From Gonatopus flavifemur (taxonomy: Eukaryota; Arthropoda; Insecta; Hymenoptera; Dryinidae), in the NCBI GenBank assembly GCA_018340375.1, contig JAFFJZ010000003.1, positions 49,693,006 through 49,757,005 of the forward strand: 64,000 nucleotides of DNA, read 5' to 3'. The translations under genes were made by a program, and so were the position numbers. The notes under the pieces are model-generated. The model was not told where the DNA came from. It saw nothing but the letters and a program-made list of their open reading frames with translations, and ran no database searches. Each line of letters starts with the position of its first letter. The stretch's first letter is position 1. This document shows, piece after piece, positions 34,972-47,018 of this stretch.

Positions 34972-36823
34972 ATGACTGATAATAAAAATAAAAATGATTT
35001 TCAAACAAAGAAAGTGAATAACAAAACTGTTGTGGTATGTTTACGAGGTAAAAGAACCCTCACAAATACAGGTATCAAGAGATTAAACTCTCACAGGTTA
35101 GTTGCCTAATTCGTTTTATATTATATAGGAAATATTATATTATACATAGTTTAATTCAATATAAAAATGTTATTTTCCATAGAAATGTTTGTACGGGTTT
35201 CACAGAGGGACAAAATAACATAGAAACACCTGATCCATCCGATTCCATAAAACGAAGGAAAATAGAAAATACTACCAAAGAGGTGAAATTATGATTCATC
35301 AATATTTTCATTTATATAATCGAAATTCTTACAAAAAAATAAACAATCGACATTATTCTCCGAATGTTCTTCAATGTTCATAAAGTGTTTTGAATATACA
35401 AAATCAAAACATGTATTTGGGTGATTTATGTGATCCTATCATGAAAAATTGAAGTTCATATTATTATTCAATTCATTCATTCATTACTTTCCAGATGAAA
35501 TCGACAAAATCTTCAACAAACTTACATAACTTTGAAACTTCTGATTCTGGCGATACAATGAAGAATATTGATGACGCTTTGGGAACATTTTTCTTTGGAT
35601 GCAATATCATCCACTTGGATAGGGTACACAAGAATGTGGTTGAAGAACGTGTACAAAACTTAAAAGGAACTGAGAGTACTTTACTCATTGATGGGTGGAA
35701 AAATAGCTGTGCAAATACAAAGTTCGTTGTTTGTAGCATTCATAATGCCAATGAATGCCCTCAATTTCTGGAATCCTATGATTTAACAAGTGCAAGTGAA
35801 ACTGGTGCAGAATTGAGTAGAATAGTGGAAGATGCTATACGTATTGCACAAGAAAAATATGATACCCAAGTGATAGCAGTTGTTTCTGATAATGCATCTG
35901 CTATGATCAACATGGGAAATAAAGTTCCGATATGGCACAGTACGTGCAACAGCCATAGTGGTAATTTGTTAGCAAAGTCTTTGGTGAAAAAAGAATATGC
36001 ACATAAAGTGAATGCGGTTTTGAAAGAGTTCAAAAATCCTGCCTTGGAAAACGAATTGCTAAGGCATGAAGGTAAAAAACCAATCCTAGCATGTGAAACT
36101 CGATGGTGTAGCTATCGCGATTCATTCAGATGTTTGCTACAAAATTTACAACCGATGAGGACGATATTGAATGAAAAAAAGTTCATAGTGAAGCACGATA
36201 TTGTTGAACTAATCCACAATGAAGAATTCGAAATGCAGCTTGTAGATTTTATCACTGTATTTGACCCAATTTGTGAATTAATTAATCAATGTCAAACATC
36301 GGCTTGTAATTTAGGAGAGGCTATTGAATTGTGGCTGAAACTACAAATTCCCACTGTCAGTGAAACATACGAACAAATTCTAGCCGCCCGACATCAAAAA
36401 GTTATTCAACCATTAGGTTTAGCTGCAAATTTGCTCCATCCTTCTTACCAAGGGAAACAATTTTCAATAAATGAAAATTACGATAACTTAGCACGAAATT
36501 TTATAAAGGATGCTTTGGATGGAGAAGGAAAAGTTCAATTCGCAGATTATCTCAATAAAAGAGGTATATTTGCGACTCTTTTTGAGAAAGAATTTTTCGA
36601 ACCAATAAATTTTTGGGAGAGCGCAAAGTACCATTATCCCAGTTTATCGAAGCTGGCTTTACGATTAATGAGAATACCAGCTTCTACTGCTCAAATAGAA
36701 CGATTATTTCCCAACTGGGCATATGTACATAGTTGTGTTCGAAACCGCTTAGGTGGAGAACGTTCAAAAAAATTGATAGATATTTATTATTCCTTAAGAG
36801 TTCAAGATTGTATTTCTATGTAA
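34972..36823 (+). CDS. hAT transposase A, catalytic residues present
   Basis: Exons 34972-35096, 35183-35282 and 35495-36823, joined by GT-AG introns with matching phase, give 517 residues without a stop. It would excise and insert the element. The RNase-H core is visible: Asp in LLIDGWKN (residue 141), Asp in VVSDNASAM (207), the hAT CxxH motif in TCNSH (226-229), ETRWCSY, and Glu in IPASTAQIERLF (477), followed by the dimerisation tail. The N-terminal BED finger is damaged: it reads C-x2-G-x14-H-x3-C, Gly standing where gene B has its second Cys (GGT against TGT). It therefore may bind DNA poorly by itself. The gene converges with B, a paralog with the opposite defect. The usual hAT length is 500-700 residues. 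Confidence 0.9.
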
Positions 36824-37973
36824 CAACTTGGACATTGTTGTTTAGATTTTTTTATTTGTAAATATTTTATATACTGTTACATTTGACTGATTATAATATG
36901 AAGGTCTAGCACATTAAATTAATGAGAAATTTATTGAATAAAACGATTGATGGTTGATGAATAATCTTGTCCTTGTTGTGTTCTTTCTCTGAAGCGAATG
37001 ATCAAGTCAGTGAAAACATAGATGAATAACAGAATACTAGGATGAGAAAAAAAATAAATTCCACAGCAGACATTGATGAAACAACACTATTTAATGGTGA
37101 ATCGACTAATCCACAGATTCATTAATACTAAGTAGTTTGATATATTAATGAACAAAAATAACTTAGATATATTCTCAAAATCATAAATCGTTTGTACTCA
37201 TTATATTATCATAACAAAATAATTCTTCAATTATGAATACAGATAACATTTCGGTATCGATGGACATCTAACAAGAACATAAAATTACAGAATTTTATAA
37301 AAATAAAACAAATTATACTTTTTTTAAAACCATCATTATTCACACCCGGAATATCGCGTAAACGATACACTCTAATGTACGTATGTACATTATATCACAG
37401 AAAATTTATGATTTTTTATTCAGACTTCAAGATACGACTAGAAAGCCCTGCTTAAGACCTCTAATTCAAACTTATTAAAATCGGGAAATTTCTATTTTAT
37501 CATGGAATTTTTTTATTCAACCTAATTAATAACTAATCGTCTAAATATGAACTTATCACAATTTTTTAACAACTACCCTGTGTAAGCGAAATCATTCAAC
37601 TCAATGAAATGATGTAGGTCTCGTATTTGCTGCATGAAATTCGAATTTTTTTTGTCGGTTCTTATCAGAAATGATGAGCAGAAATCACGAGATTTTCACC
37701 ATTTCATGGGTTTGAATTATTTCGTTTTTACACGGTGGGGTATAATAAAGACATTAAGATACTTTCATTCGTACCTATTCGAGCTGATTATATTCTTCAG
37801 TAAGTTCGATTCAGTTCTTTTGAAGCAAGGCGCTTTCTTAATGATAATCATCACTTATAGATAAAATATTGACGATGTAAACAGTATCAGTTAGTAAAAT
37901 AATATATCAATATAAAAATTTCCAATGATAGCTTACTATATTGTGAAACACGGAATGAAGTATTGCTTGAGTT
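36824..37973. other. intergenic part of the hAT element
   Basis: AT-rich 3' flank of gene A, including an AATAAA at 36936. No further gene recognised. Confidence 0.5.
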
Positions 37974-38476
37974 CCCGAAGAGAAGATGAAGCTTCAGCGA
38001 ACGTTCAGATTAGATCTGTATAGATCGGGCCAAAGGTTCATTAGAGCTAACTTTTAGATTCACAAACGTTTAACAAAGGCTCTACGGACGTTGAAATGTC
38101 CGCCTCGAAATACGTTCAGGAAACATAGATGGAACGTTCGCTGAAGGTTCATCGAAGGTTTGACGAAGCTTCACAAAAATATCTATACTTATATTAATTT
38201 TGATCAATTTATATGGGAAATAAATCAATTAATAAATATAAATTATTTTAAATTAATCTGAGTATAGATATTTTTGTGAAGCTCCCTCAAACCTTCGATG
38301 AGCCTTCAATGAACGTTCCATCTATGTTTCCTGAAAGTATTTTGAGGCGGACATTTCAACGTTCGTAGTACCTTTGACAAACGTTTGTGAATCTAAAAGT
38401 TAGCTTTCATGAATCTTCGACCCGATCTATACAGATCTAATCTGAACGTTCGCTGAAGCTCCATGTTCTCTTCGGG
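37974..38476. mobile_element. large palindromic CCC element, copy 2 (TSD TT)
   Basis: 503 bp, CCCGAAGAGAAGATGAAGC ... CATGTTCTCTTCGGG with TT on both sides (37972-37973, 38477-38478). Close relative of 30688-31200. The two ~215 bp arms are almost the same and flank a ~75 bp AT-rich loop. No ORF. It lies between the two convergent hAT genes. Confidence 0.9.
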
Positions 38477-38519
38477 TTATGTATTTTCTATTACATACAG
38501 GGTTTAAATCACAGATTCA

Positions 38520-40705
38520 TTAAGATTTCTTTTGCGACTTCAAGATTTCTTCAAGTTTCAGTTGATAACGCAACCTTCTCAGTTTTGAATGTTCTTGTTC
38601 AGATAATTCATCTTCTTTAGTCGTCATATCAACTGTTGAATTCGCCGGAATTTGCAATAGTTTAATTGCTAAATTACTAAGGTCAGGATATATTGATGCA
38701 ACACTATTCCAAAAAGTGAAAGGAGATAGCCCGTCTTTTTCAAGTAAATCTTTGAAAACATTTTTCCGTTTTTTGTATTCTTCCAGTCCTGATAAACCTA
38801 CTCCGTCCAAATTTCGTATGAAGAATGTCTGAACGAGTTTATTATATTTTTCGTAATCCATAAACAAGTGACCCATGTACGCTGGATGGAGAATATTAGC
38901 CGCTAATGATATCGGTTTCAAAATCTGCTCTAATTCACATTTAATTGCATATTCGTATTGCTCATAACATTGTGAATTTTGATGAAACTGTAACCAGTAA
39001 TCTACTGAGTCAGCAATCGTGCAATTAAAATCTGCAAGATTGTTCATTAATTTTTTCAAGTTGAGAGAAACATTCAGAGCATTTCGTATTTTTGGGGTCA
39101 GGATATCATCCACTAATAAATTTTTCACTTCTTGTTTGATAATATATTCTTTTTGCAACATAATTTTTCGCATGGATTCAAAGTTATTCATATAAGATAC
39201 TAAAGTACAAAGGTACGTATCCCAATTGTCCCATTCGTTGCATACAGTAATGCGGCTAGTTTGTTCTGGTTGGAATTCAATATTCATAAACTGACATTGT
39301 ACCATATTAATTTTATGAATAATGACTTGGTCAATATTGATGAATTCATTTTGAATAGATTTTATATGAACGGAATTAGACTGTATATACCATATTTTAT
39401 GTTCTTCGGACAATTTTGTATCAAAACCAACATCTATCTCCACATTTTCAACACTCATGCTTGTGTCACTTATGACGGCATACACATCTGTATTAAATTT
39501 TTCATTAGCACTAGAAACTGATTTTAACATAAATTTCTCAAATTCATTAAGAAAATCTTCTTTCGCGAAAATCTGTTGCTGCTGATCTAAAGAGTAAACG
39601 TTTCTATTTCCAAAATCAACGAAGCTCAGAATACTTTTTTCGCCATCGACTGAGTAATTATTTGGTTTTTCACTGAGAAGCAACAAACTAGAAGAACGTG
39701 CAGAAGCTGCGTATAAAGTATGATATTCATGAAAAACTTTTTGTAACAAATCATTTGAGAGATCTTCCTTACGTGGTGCACGGTACGCAGGTCGTAGTGT
39801 CGTAAATAAATTTTGGAAATGAGGAGATTCAACTGCCGCGAATGGTATGTTGAACGTAACTAGAAACTTTAAAAGGTATTTATCAATACTTTCTTTCTCC
39901 TTAGTCTTAACAATATCTGAAAATGCAGTGATTTTTTTAATATCTCTCACTTGCGGTAATTTTTTTACATTCCGTGGTAAATTGCTTTTTTTTGTACCAA
40001 AACTTCTAATGTCTTTGAGTGCCCTGGTTGGATATCGTGTTTTACTGCATTTGATTCATCTGAGTGATTCGAGATATCTATTAGAATTTGTTGTTCCAAA
40101 TTTGCCTCTTGCATGTTTTTCGTTGTGGTGTTGATCTAAAAATAATTTTCAAATATTTTATACTATTTTATAATAACATATAAATAATATAAAAATAATG
40201 ATAATTTTAATTTTTTATAATATTTTTTTCTTTTTATTCTTTTTATCTTATAATTTATTACTTTCAACATCTAAAAGTGAATAAATGTTATACTAAAATT
40301 TACCTCATCAGCATTATCACATGGAAGATCTAGAATCCAAGAGTTTTTTGGTAGATTTTCAAAGACCTCACTATTTTGTAGGATCACATTTGAAGTTGTC
40401 GCATCTTGACATCTGAGTCTATTTGTAAAAAAACAATATATTGCAGAAAATTGGAAACTATTGATGTTAAAAATCATGTTACCAATGTTGATTTGACTCT
40501 ATATATATGTAGAGTCAAAGAAGTTATATAATCTTAACATATGAAAAATATGATACCTATGTTTTATCAAACGTTCCTGTGCCGAGTTTTTCATCACAGT
40601 TTCACAAAGTAGGCAAAGAACAGCAGGATGACCTTTGTCATCTTTAATTTTTTTGAATTCATATTCATCCCATAAACCATGTCGTTTCCGCCCGCACTTG
40701 CTCAT
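38520..40705 (-). CDS. hAT-derived protein B: BED finger, catalytic region lost
   Basis: Exons on minus: 40705-40557, 40418-40304, and from about 40136 to 38520 (stop). Exons 1-2 encode an intact BED finger, C-x2-C-x14-H-x3-C (LCLLCETVMK...KHRLRC), which binds DNA. The last exon (38520-39950) aligns with hAT protein A at its end: ILKPISLAANILHPAYMGH, FIRNLDGVG, FWNSVASIYPDLSNLA. Where A has the catalytic Glu motif (STAQIERLF), B reads STVDMTTKED and ends with a Glu/Lys-rich tail, so catalytic and dimerisation parts are gone; the CxxH motif is missing too. Near 40040 a shift of one base is needed to join exon 3 (…SDESNA) to the rest (TRYPTRALKD). It may be a real frameshift or a sequence error. 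B could be an accessory or regulatory protein of the element, or a decaying transposase. Confidence 0.72.
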
Positions 40706-41166
40706 TTTTAGATAAAATTGCGATTGCAATATTAATTTTTAGATAGGATACTACGAACAACTGAACAAAAAGAATAAAAATATAAAAACGAGGTTATGTT
40801 CCTTATATTTCATACCTTACGTATGATACGTACCATCAGTAGGTATTAAAGGTATCAAACGTAATTTATTAAAGACGTTTCATACGTAAGATTTTTCCCT
40901 TGAGTTTGTTACTTGGTATGATACGTAACATTTTGCGTGTATTAATACCGACGTTTGCTACGTACCCAACCCTGCTTATTAGTATGTAATAAGTTGAACT
41001 AATTGATAATGTGGAGTAAAACCATCTCTAATAATTATACAAGTGCTTACTAAAATATATATAAAATGGAGAAGAATGAACTTTTCAATTCTAATATGAA
41101 TAAAATATTGTTCACCCTTGATATCGGAAATGTCAGTACCCATACAGCACGCATTGCATAAAGATG

Positions 41167-41282
41167 TGATTTCATGGAGCGTCGAGCATCAAGCGTCAAA
41201 ATTAGAAGGAAAGAGGAGAACTGTGTGATCTCTCTTTCTTTCTAATGTTGACGCTTGATGTTCGACGCCCCATGAAATTACA
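41167..41282. repeat. short hairpin element
   Basis: TGATTTCATGGAGCGTCGAG ... CGACGCCCCATGAAATTACA mirror each other over about 40 bases with an AGAAGGAAAGAGGAG loop. Probably a MITE. Ends not resolved. Confidence 0.65.
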
Positions 41283-41529
41283 GCTTAAAGATTTTTAAAC
41301 AGCTGAACAGGTTTTTCCATTAATTTTTACATATAATTACAGGTGATATAAATGAGAAAGAAAATGTAACAAATCTGTTTGTATTTTAGAATTGAAATAT
41401 AGTTTACGGATATGAGGTTGACTTCTTTGAATTGAAAAATAAAAATTAATTATTTTCGTGAAATGTGTGATCGTTAGTTCTTAATTAATATGTATTAAAA
41501 AAATCTATTATTCAGTGCAACATGAATTA

Positions 41530-44263
41530 GGGGAGACTGGGGTAATGGCGATCACGAAAAGGAGAATAATTGTAAAAATCACAATATTCATATTTTTCCA
41601 ACTAGAACTGCCAAAACCTGTCAGAGAGAATGTCTTCTAGTCATGACACCCTTGAAAAAATTTTCAATTGACCCCAGTTTTTTTTTATTTAATAAAAACT
41701 ACAAAACCAGCTTCGATCGGTATTACCCCTACCTAGGGGGAATGGCGATCAATTTTTCAGACATCATTTACCAACATTATAATGTGAAATATGGGAAGTT
41801 TCAAAGACGTATCCATGGGGGAAGTTGAAAATTCATATTTATGCATATTATTTACTTCATTTTTGAACTAATTACAAAATATCAGCCACTTCAAACTTGG
41901 AAGAAACAAAGTGAAAGGAAAACCGTTGAAAGTTTAAGAAAAAACATGTTTCATTTCAAAAAAAACATTTGCATTGCTCTTTTTTTTTACTTCTTAATAC
42001 TGCTTTCTCTACTTCACAGAGCAATTGTCACATAAATATCCTTCCGGAGTGTCCCAGCCAGAACACTCTTCATGGGCCCATAACGCACAAGATGTGCAGC
42101 GATACCACATCTCTCCATTTTTTCCTTGTTCTTCACATATACAACAAACTTCTTGACTCATTTCCGTCATAATGGTTGCATGTTGCGATACATTCTCGTC
42201 AATCGTCTTTTGATCAGTAAAAAGTTTTCTGTTTGTTCGCTTCGATTTTTTGGGGTTCAAATTTACTTTAGATTCATAAATCGTTTTGCTTTTGTTTTCG
42301 ATTATTTCCTTCTCATGTCGTCTTTTTTTTCCTCTCGATTTTTCTTCTCTTTGCTCTTTCTTCCTCTTTTTTTCTTCGAGTCGTGGTTTCATTGGTGATG
42401 ACGTCAAGATCTCGGAATGTTGCTTAGGTCTCGATCTTGTGTTCGGCATATCAGTCCAAGTGCTACATCCAGGAATAGGTGAAATATCTTCTATGGGAGT
42501 TATTATTGGATTTACGGAAGGTTCCTCGTGGTCATCAACAGTTCTTACAGTAGAACTAATATTCCCCTCATGATCATCATCAGTGGCTTCTTCTTCATTT
42601 GAACACTGCACTGGTGTCGAATTTTTTTGCTTCAGAAGAATCTCTTCAACCAAAAAATCTTCGTCAGTGAAAATGTTCGGATTCAGAGGATGGATTCCGG
42701 TGCATTTGAATCCACTAACTGCTTTGGCAATCGTGGCTACTGATGAATAAGCTTTGTTAAAGAGCTCCGCAATATCGTAAGGTGTTATCTTGACTAAATT
42801 TTTAGATTTCATGAATAAATCACACTCTCTTTTATAAGCCGCTTTAAGTGGTCCGTAAAATACTACGTCCAAAGGCTGAAGCCTGTGTGATGTATGAGGA
42901 GGCAAGGATATCATTACGATTCCATTTGCTCTACAATAATTGTAAGCTTCAGCAGAACAATGTGTGCTATGATTATCAAGGATCAACAACATTTGATTTT
43001 CATTTCCAGCGTGGGTGAATTGGGCAAAATGTTTTAACCAAGCTAAAAATATATCTTCGGTTATCCAGCCGGTCTTTGAACAAGTATAAATTGATCCAGG
43101 TGGCCCATTTTTTTCTAATAATGGAGTCATGCGAACCCTGGGAAAAATGAACATGGGTGGAACGAAAAGCCCTCCTGAACTCATGGCACAAACAACAGTA
43201 ATATTTTTGCCTCTCTCCCAGCTTGTTATGGAGCCCACGCGTTTTTGTCCTCTTTCCGCTAGTATGAGACCAGGGTCTTGCACAGTAGTTATCCCTGTCT
43301 CGTCTACGTTCCAAATATTTGTTTCTTTGAACTTGTATTTGTCGACTATATTTTCTAAATTTTTACAAAAACGACCAACTTCCTCTTTGTTGAACCCTAC
43401 AGCCCTTCCTATACTCGTGGGTTCTGGTTTCCTCACACTTATCTTATGGCGTTTCATGAACCCATACATCCAATCAAGGCCGGCCATTTTGGTTTCTTTG
43501 TTGAATCTATGATTCAGTCGATTTTTCTCGGCGTACTCAAAAGCAATTCTCCTCAACTTGACTGCAGTCATACCATAAAAAATCTTGCTCAATAGCTTCA
43601 CGTGTTTAGCTAGGGCCACTTCGTGTATTGCAGGAAATTCACATTTCCTCCCCATTTTTGAATCAGAAAAATCCCCACTTTTCAATCTATTCTGCAATGA
43701 GGTGAAGGGTATTTTAAATTTTACAGCAGCCTTCCTTATCGACAAGCCTTTGTCGACAGCTTTTTTGGCTTTATTCAAATCATCAACAGTCCAATTACCC
43801 TTCTCCGTCTTCCTGACATACTTCCTGGGCATCTGAATAACAAAATCGAACGAAAATGTAATACTGGGGTAATGGCGATCACTGATCGCGATTACCCCTA
43901 TGGCATATTTCACTCCACGAATGAAAATAAACAGAGATACACTTGAGAATATTATTGAAACCTATTATTACAGTTAAATAATACATACCTTGATGTTATA
44001 TGATGATTCAAACTTTAGTTGAGATATTTGAACGTATATTTATATCGATTTGAAATATGTGAATTTTTACATCGCACCACGTGAAAACAATCTTTCTGAA
44101 ATAAAAGACACGCAACGACTGGCACGATGACGTGCTTCTGTGTAGTACTTCCAGGAGGAGTTGAGAGGTGGCAGCACTGGCCAGTAACCCTGTGCGTTAC
44201 CTACTCTCCGAGGAATCACACTGATCATCATCACCCCATGATCGGCATTACCCCAGTCTCCCC
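41530..44263 (-). mobile_element. pogo-like element, complete (TSD TA)
   Basis: 2734 bp. Ends GGGGAGACTGGGGTAATGGC and, mirrored, GGGGAGACTGGGGTAATGCC; TA on both sides (41528-41529, 44264-44265). The core GGGGTAATGGCGATCA recurs inside at about 41740 and twice near 43865-43905, which suggests subterminal binding sites. One intact gene. Confidence 0.93.
42009..43832 (-). CDS. pogo-like transposase with C-terminal PHD-like finger
   Basis: 607 residues from MPRKYVRK, without a stop. I chose this Met because the in-frame extension upstream (to 43913) runs through the element's binding-site repeats. Residues 14-55 form a Psq-type helix-turn-helix (GNWTVDDLNKAKKAV, SIRKAAVKFKIPFTSLQNRL). Residues 65-140 are a CENP-B-type DNA-binding region. 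The DDE_1 core has Asp 177 (WNVDETGI), Asp 286 (LILDNHSTH) and Asp 322 (RLQPLDVVF), spacing DD35D. A Lys/Glu-rich stretch with nuclear-localisation character follows. Residues 563-604 are a PHD-like finger (CCICEEQ, WYRCTSCALWAHEEC, YLCDNC). The finger could bind histone tails and steer insertion, which is inference. The gene looks intact and could be active. Confidence 0.93.
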   Translation of the reverse strand: MPRKYVRKTEKGNWTVDDLNKAKKAVDKGLSIRKAAVKFKIPFTSLQNRLKSGDFSDSKMGRKCEFPAIHEVALAKHVKLLSKIFYGMTAVKLRRIAFEYAEKNRLNHRFNKETKMAGLDWMYGFMKRHKISVRKPEPTSIGRAVGFNKEEVGRFCKNLENIVDKYKFKETNIWNVDETGITTVQDPGLILAERGQKRVGSITSWERGKNITVVCAMSSGGLFVPPMFIFPRVRMTPLLEKNGPPGSIYTCSKTGWITEDIFLAWLKHFAQFTHAGNENQMLLILDNHSTHCSAEAYNYCRANGIVMISLPPHTSHRLQPLDVVFYGPLKAAYKRECDLFMKSKNLVKITPYDIAELFNKAYSSVATIAKAVSGFKCTGIHPLNPNIFTDEDFLVEEILLKQKNSTPVQCSNEEEATDDDHEGNISSTVRTVDDHEEPSVNPIITPIEDISPIPGCSTWTDMPNTRSRPKQHSEILTSSPMKPRLEEKKRKKEQREEKSRGKKRRHEKEIIENKSKTIYESKVNLNPKKSKRTNRKLFTDQKTIDENVSQHATIMTEMSQEVCCICEEQGKNGEMWYRCTSCALWAHEECSGWDTPEGYLCDNCSVK

Positions 44264-47018
44264 TATTGAATCAGTCATAGCTGTTGTAATATGTAAAAAA
44301 TCATAATTTGTTGATGCAGTGAGAATGAGTTTTATTCAAATACTTACATCAATATTTCTCAGAAAAAACTCAGAGATCAAATCATTTTTGTAGTAATATG
44401 AGTTATGAAGAACTCATTTAATCGAAACTATTTTAAGCGAATGTTTAAAATAAATTTCCAAAAACTTGGATTATTCACATCAAGCTCGTTGGATGGTTTT
44501 ACTCTTAAAGAGTACTGTCAAAGTTGACAGTTGCAAATTGGAGAAAAAAGGCTTATTTTCTGTCTTGAATTTGTTATTAGAGTAGTGACAAACTTGTAGG
44601 AAGAGTTTGAAGGTTGGGTGGAATCCATATTGATCAGGAAAGTCAAAACCGTATTGCAAAACTTGGAAAATCTGTTAACGTAGCTGACAATATTGGGGTA
44701 TCGAGTCAGCTTTTCCTTACTACATGAAATCTAGGCAGGAGAAATGTATCGAAATTCAGTGAATTCAAGTTGGTGTCAAGTAAGAGAGGATAGAAATATT
44801 CATTGGATTTTATTGGTTATTATAAAAATGTTGACAAATAAGGAAAGGCTATGTAGGACTCACTGTATCTTCTCTCATTATTTTTGTTTCAATAATTTTG
44901 TATTGTGGACATTTTTGTATTTTCTTACTAATAAGTTGAAGAAACGAGTGTATTGAACCTGTTTCACAAATATAATAACATTCATTCGTAGCAGCATGAT
45001 ACAACTTTACCCTAGCAAGTTCGTGATACGTATCTTTTAGGTATATTTCAGGTATCGATGAGGTTTCGTATCTTTGAGGTATCATAGCAGTATACTTGAA
45101 GTATTTATACTCAATTGCAACCTCGATAATACGTTTCTTATGGTTAAAAATGATACCCCAAGGATACTAGAATGAAACGTAACGTATCAGACTATGATAC
45201 GGAAATGTAACATTGCTCTCAACAGGATGTCTGCTGTCTGGAAATTCTACCAGAATTGTTCAACCACAAATTCGCGTTGAATAGAATGATCGGTTAGACG
45301 CATAGAATTTCCAGGTGGATTACCCCTGCTGAAAAAAACGATTGAAATGGATGGATTTGGATAAGATTTCGATCCGTATTTGAAAATTTCCTGTCCAAAT
45401 CAATCTGATTTTGTCCAGAAGTGGAATAAGTTGTCCACACGTATCCAATTCCATCTATTCAAAGAAGATTCCAATCCGAAATGGAGGTATTATTGAAGAT
45501 CTGCAATCCACTCGCATCCCTTTCCAATCCAAAAGCGTTGCGGATGCATTTCTGTCCATTCAGAGGATAAAAAAATCATCCAGTATGATCTGAGCTACAA
45601 TATTGGTTCGTTTGCATCCGAGCAACGGATAGACTTTCTATCCAAACAAATCTCATTCCGACTTGAAATTATGAATCGGGTTGTGGACCCATTTTCATCC
45701 GTTAGGATGGACGAGAATTCAATCCGAGCGAATCCGAATCCAGAGCTTGATCCGATTTCATCCGTGGAACGTATGGAATTTGAATCACAATGAATGATCA
45801 CTTTTCCATAAGATCACACCTGTGCGGGTAATCCAATATCATTCGGATAGAGACTGGATCCGAATCGATCCTATCAAAGAGCGGTGTCCTTTACTATCTG
45901 GAAAACATATGAGATTTCTATCCATCTGAATCCAAAGTCATACCTTCATCAAGTCATGATCCTGAATCCATTTTCATCCGTCAGGATGGATGAAAATTCA
46001 ATCCAACCAAATCCGAATTCAGAGATTATTCCGATGCCATCCGTGGAACGTGTGAACTGTGAATCAGAATCAATTATCACTCTTTCATGAGATCATATCC
46101 ATGCATGCAATCCAATTCCCTCCGTATTTTCGGATAGAGACTGGATCCAAATTTATCTTACCAAGGAGCGGTGACCGTTACTATCTGAAAACGTATGAGA
46201 TTCTTATCCACCTGAATTCAAAGTCATACCTTCATCAAGTTATGATCCTGAATCCATTTTCATCCGTTCAGATGGATGAAAATTCAATCCAAGCAAATCT
46301 GAATTCAGAGCTTGATCCAATTTCATCCGTGGAACGTGTGAACTTCGAATCAGAATCAATCCCTGTTGAAAAACAACGATTGAAATGGATGGGTTTGGAT
46401 AGGAATCTGATCCATATTTGAACATTCCTGTACAAATCAATCTGATTTTGTTAAGAAGTGCGATGAGTTGTCCACAAGTATCCAATTCCATCCATTCAAA
46501 GAGTATTCTTAACAGTTTCAATACAAAAGTGAGAAATTATCAAACACCTGCAATTCACTTGCATCCGTTTCCAATCCAAAAGCGTTGCGGATCCATTGTT
46601 GTCCATCCAAAGAATAGACAGATCCGAAGTCATACCTCCATCAAGTTATCATCCTGTATCCATTTTTATCTGCGAGGAGGGATGAGAATTCAATCCCACC
46701 AAATCCACTAAGACCTGGGTCCGTTCCATCCGTTGAACGTATGAACTTTTGAATCAGAATCAATTGGACCTTTCCCGTAAGATCAGGCCTTTACGCATCA
46801 TGCAATTTCATCCGTATTTTCGGATAGAGACTAGATCCGAATGTATCCCATCAAAAAGTGGTATCCGTTATTATAGGGAAAATTTCTATCCACCTGGACC
46901 CGAAGTCATACCTCCATCAAGTTGTGCTCCTGAATCCAGTTTCATCCAGAATTGATTTGGATACTTCACGAATAAAAATGGAGACCATTACCCGAGTCGA
47001 AATTCAACACCTTCTTTT

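Larger units (their letters stand above)
34616..40974. mobile_element. two-gene hAT element (perfect 8-bp TSD)
   Basis: Ends CAGGGTTGGGCAATGACG and, mirrored, CAGGGTTGGGTACGTAGC. CTTATTAG is duplicated exactly (34608-34615, 40975-40982). Just inside both ends are clusters of TACGTAT and GATACGTA (34640-34735, 40815-40960), likely transposase-binding sites. Two transposase genes point toward each other: A on plus (34972-36823) and B on minus (40705-38520). Two palindromic elements have landed in it (34766, 37974). Confidence 0.93.
41410..44892. repeat. left arm of a long inverted-repeat shell (split by pogo element)
   Basis: Once 41530-44263 is removed, this arm mirrors 56582-57140 over about 700 bases, e.g. 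AATTTCCAAAAACTTGGATT (44454) against AATCCAAGTTTTTGGAAATT (57003). Similarity is lower than in element X. The inner end is GTTTCAATA. Confidence 0.7.

Noticed and set aside
34972..40705. Host genes with BED fingers (domesticated transposases)
   Set aside because: Both genes lie between matching hAT ends with an intact 8-bp duplication, so they belong to a mobile element.
45411..46955. Several Ser/Pro/Asn-rich ORFs
   Set aside because: They are translations of the degenerate ATCCATTTCATCCG repeat in different frames.
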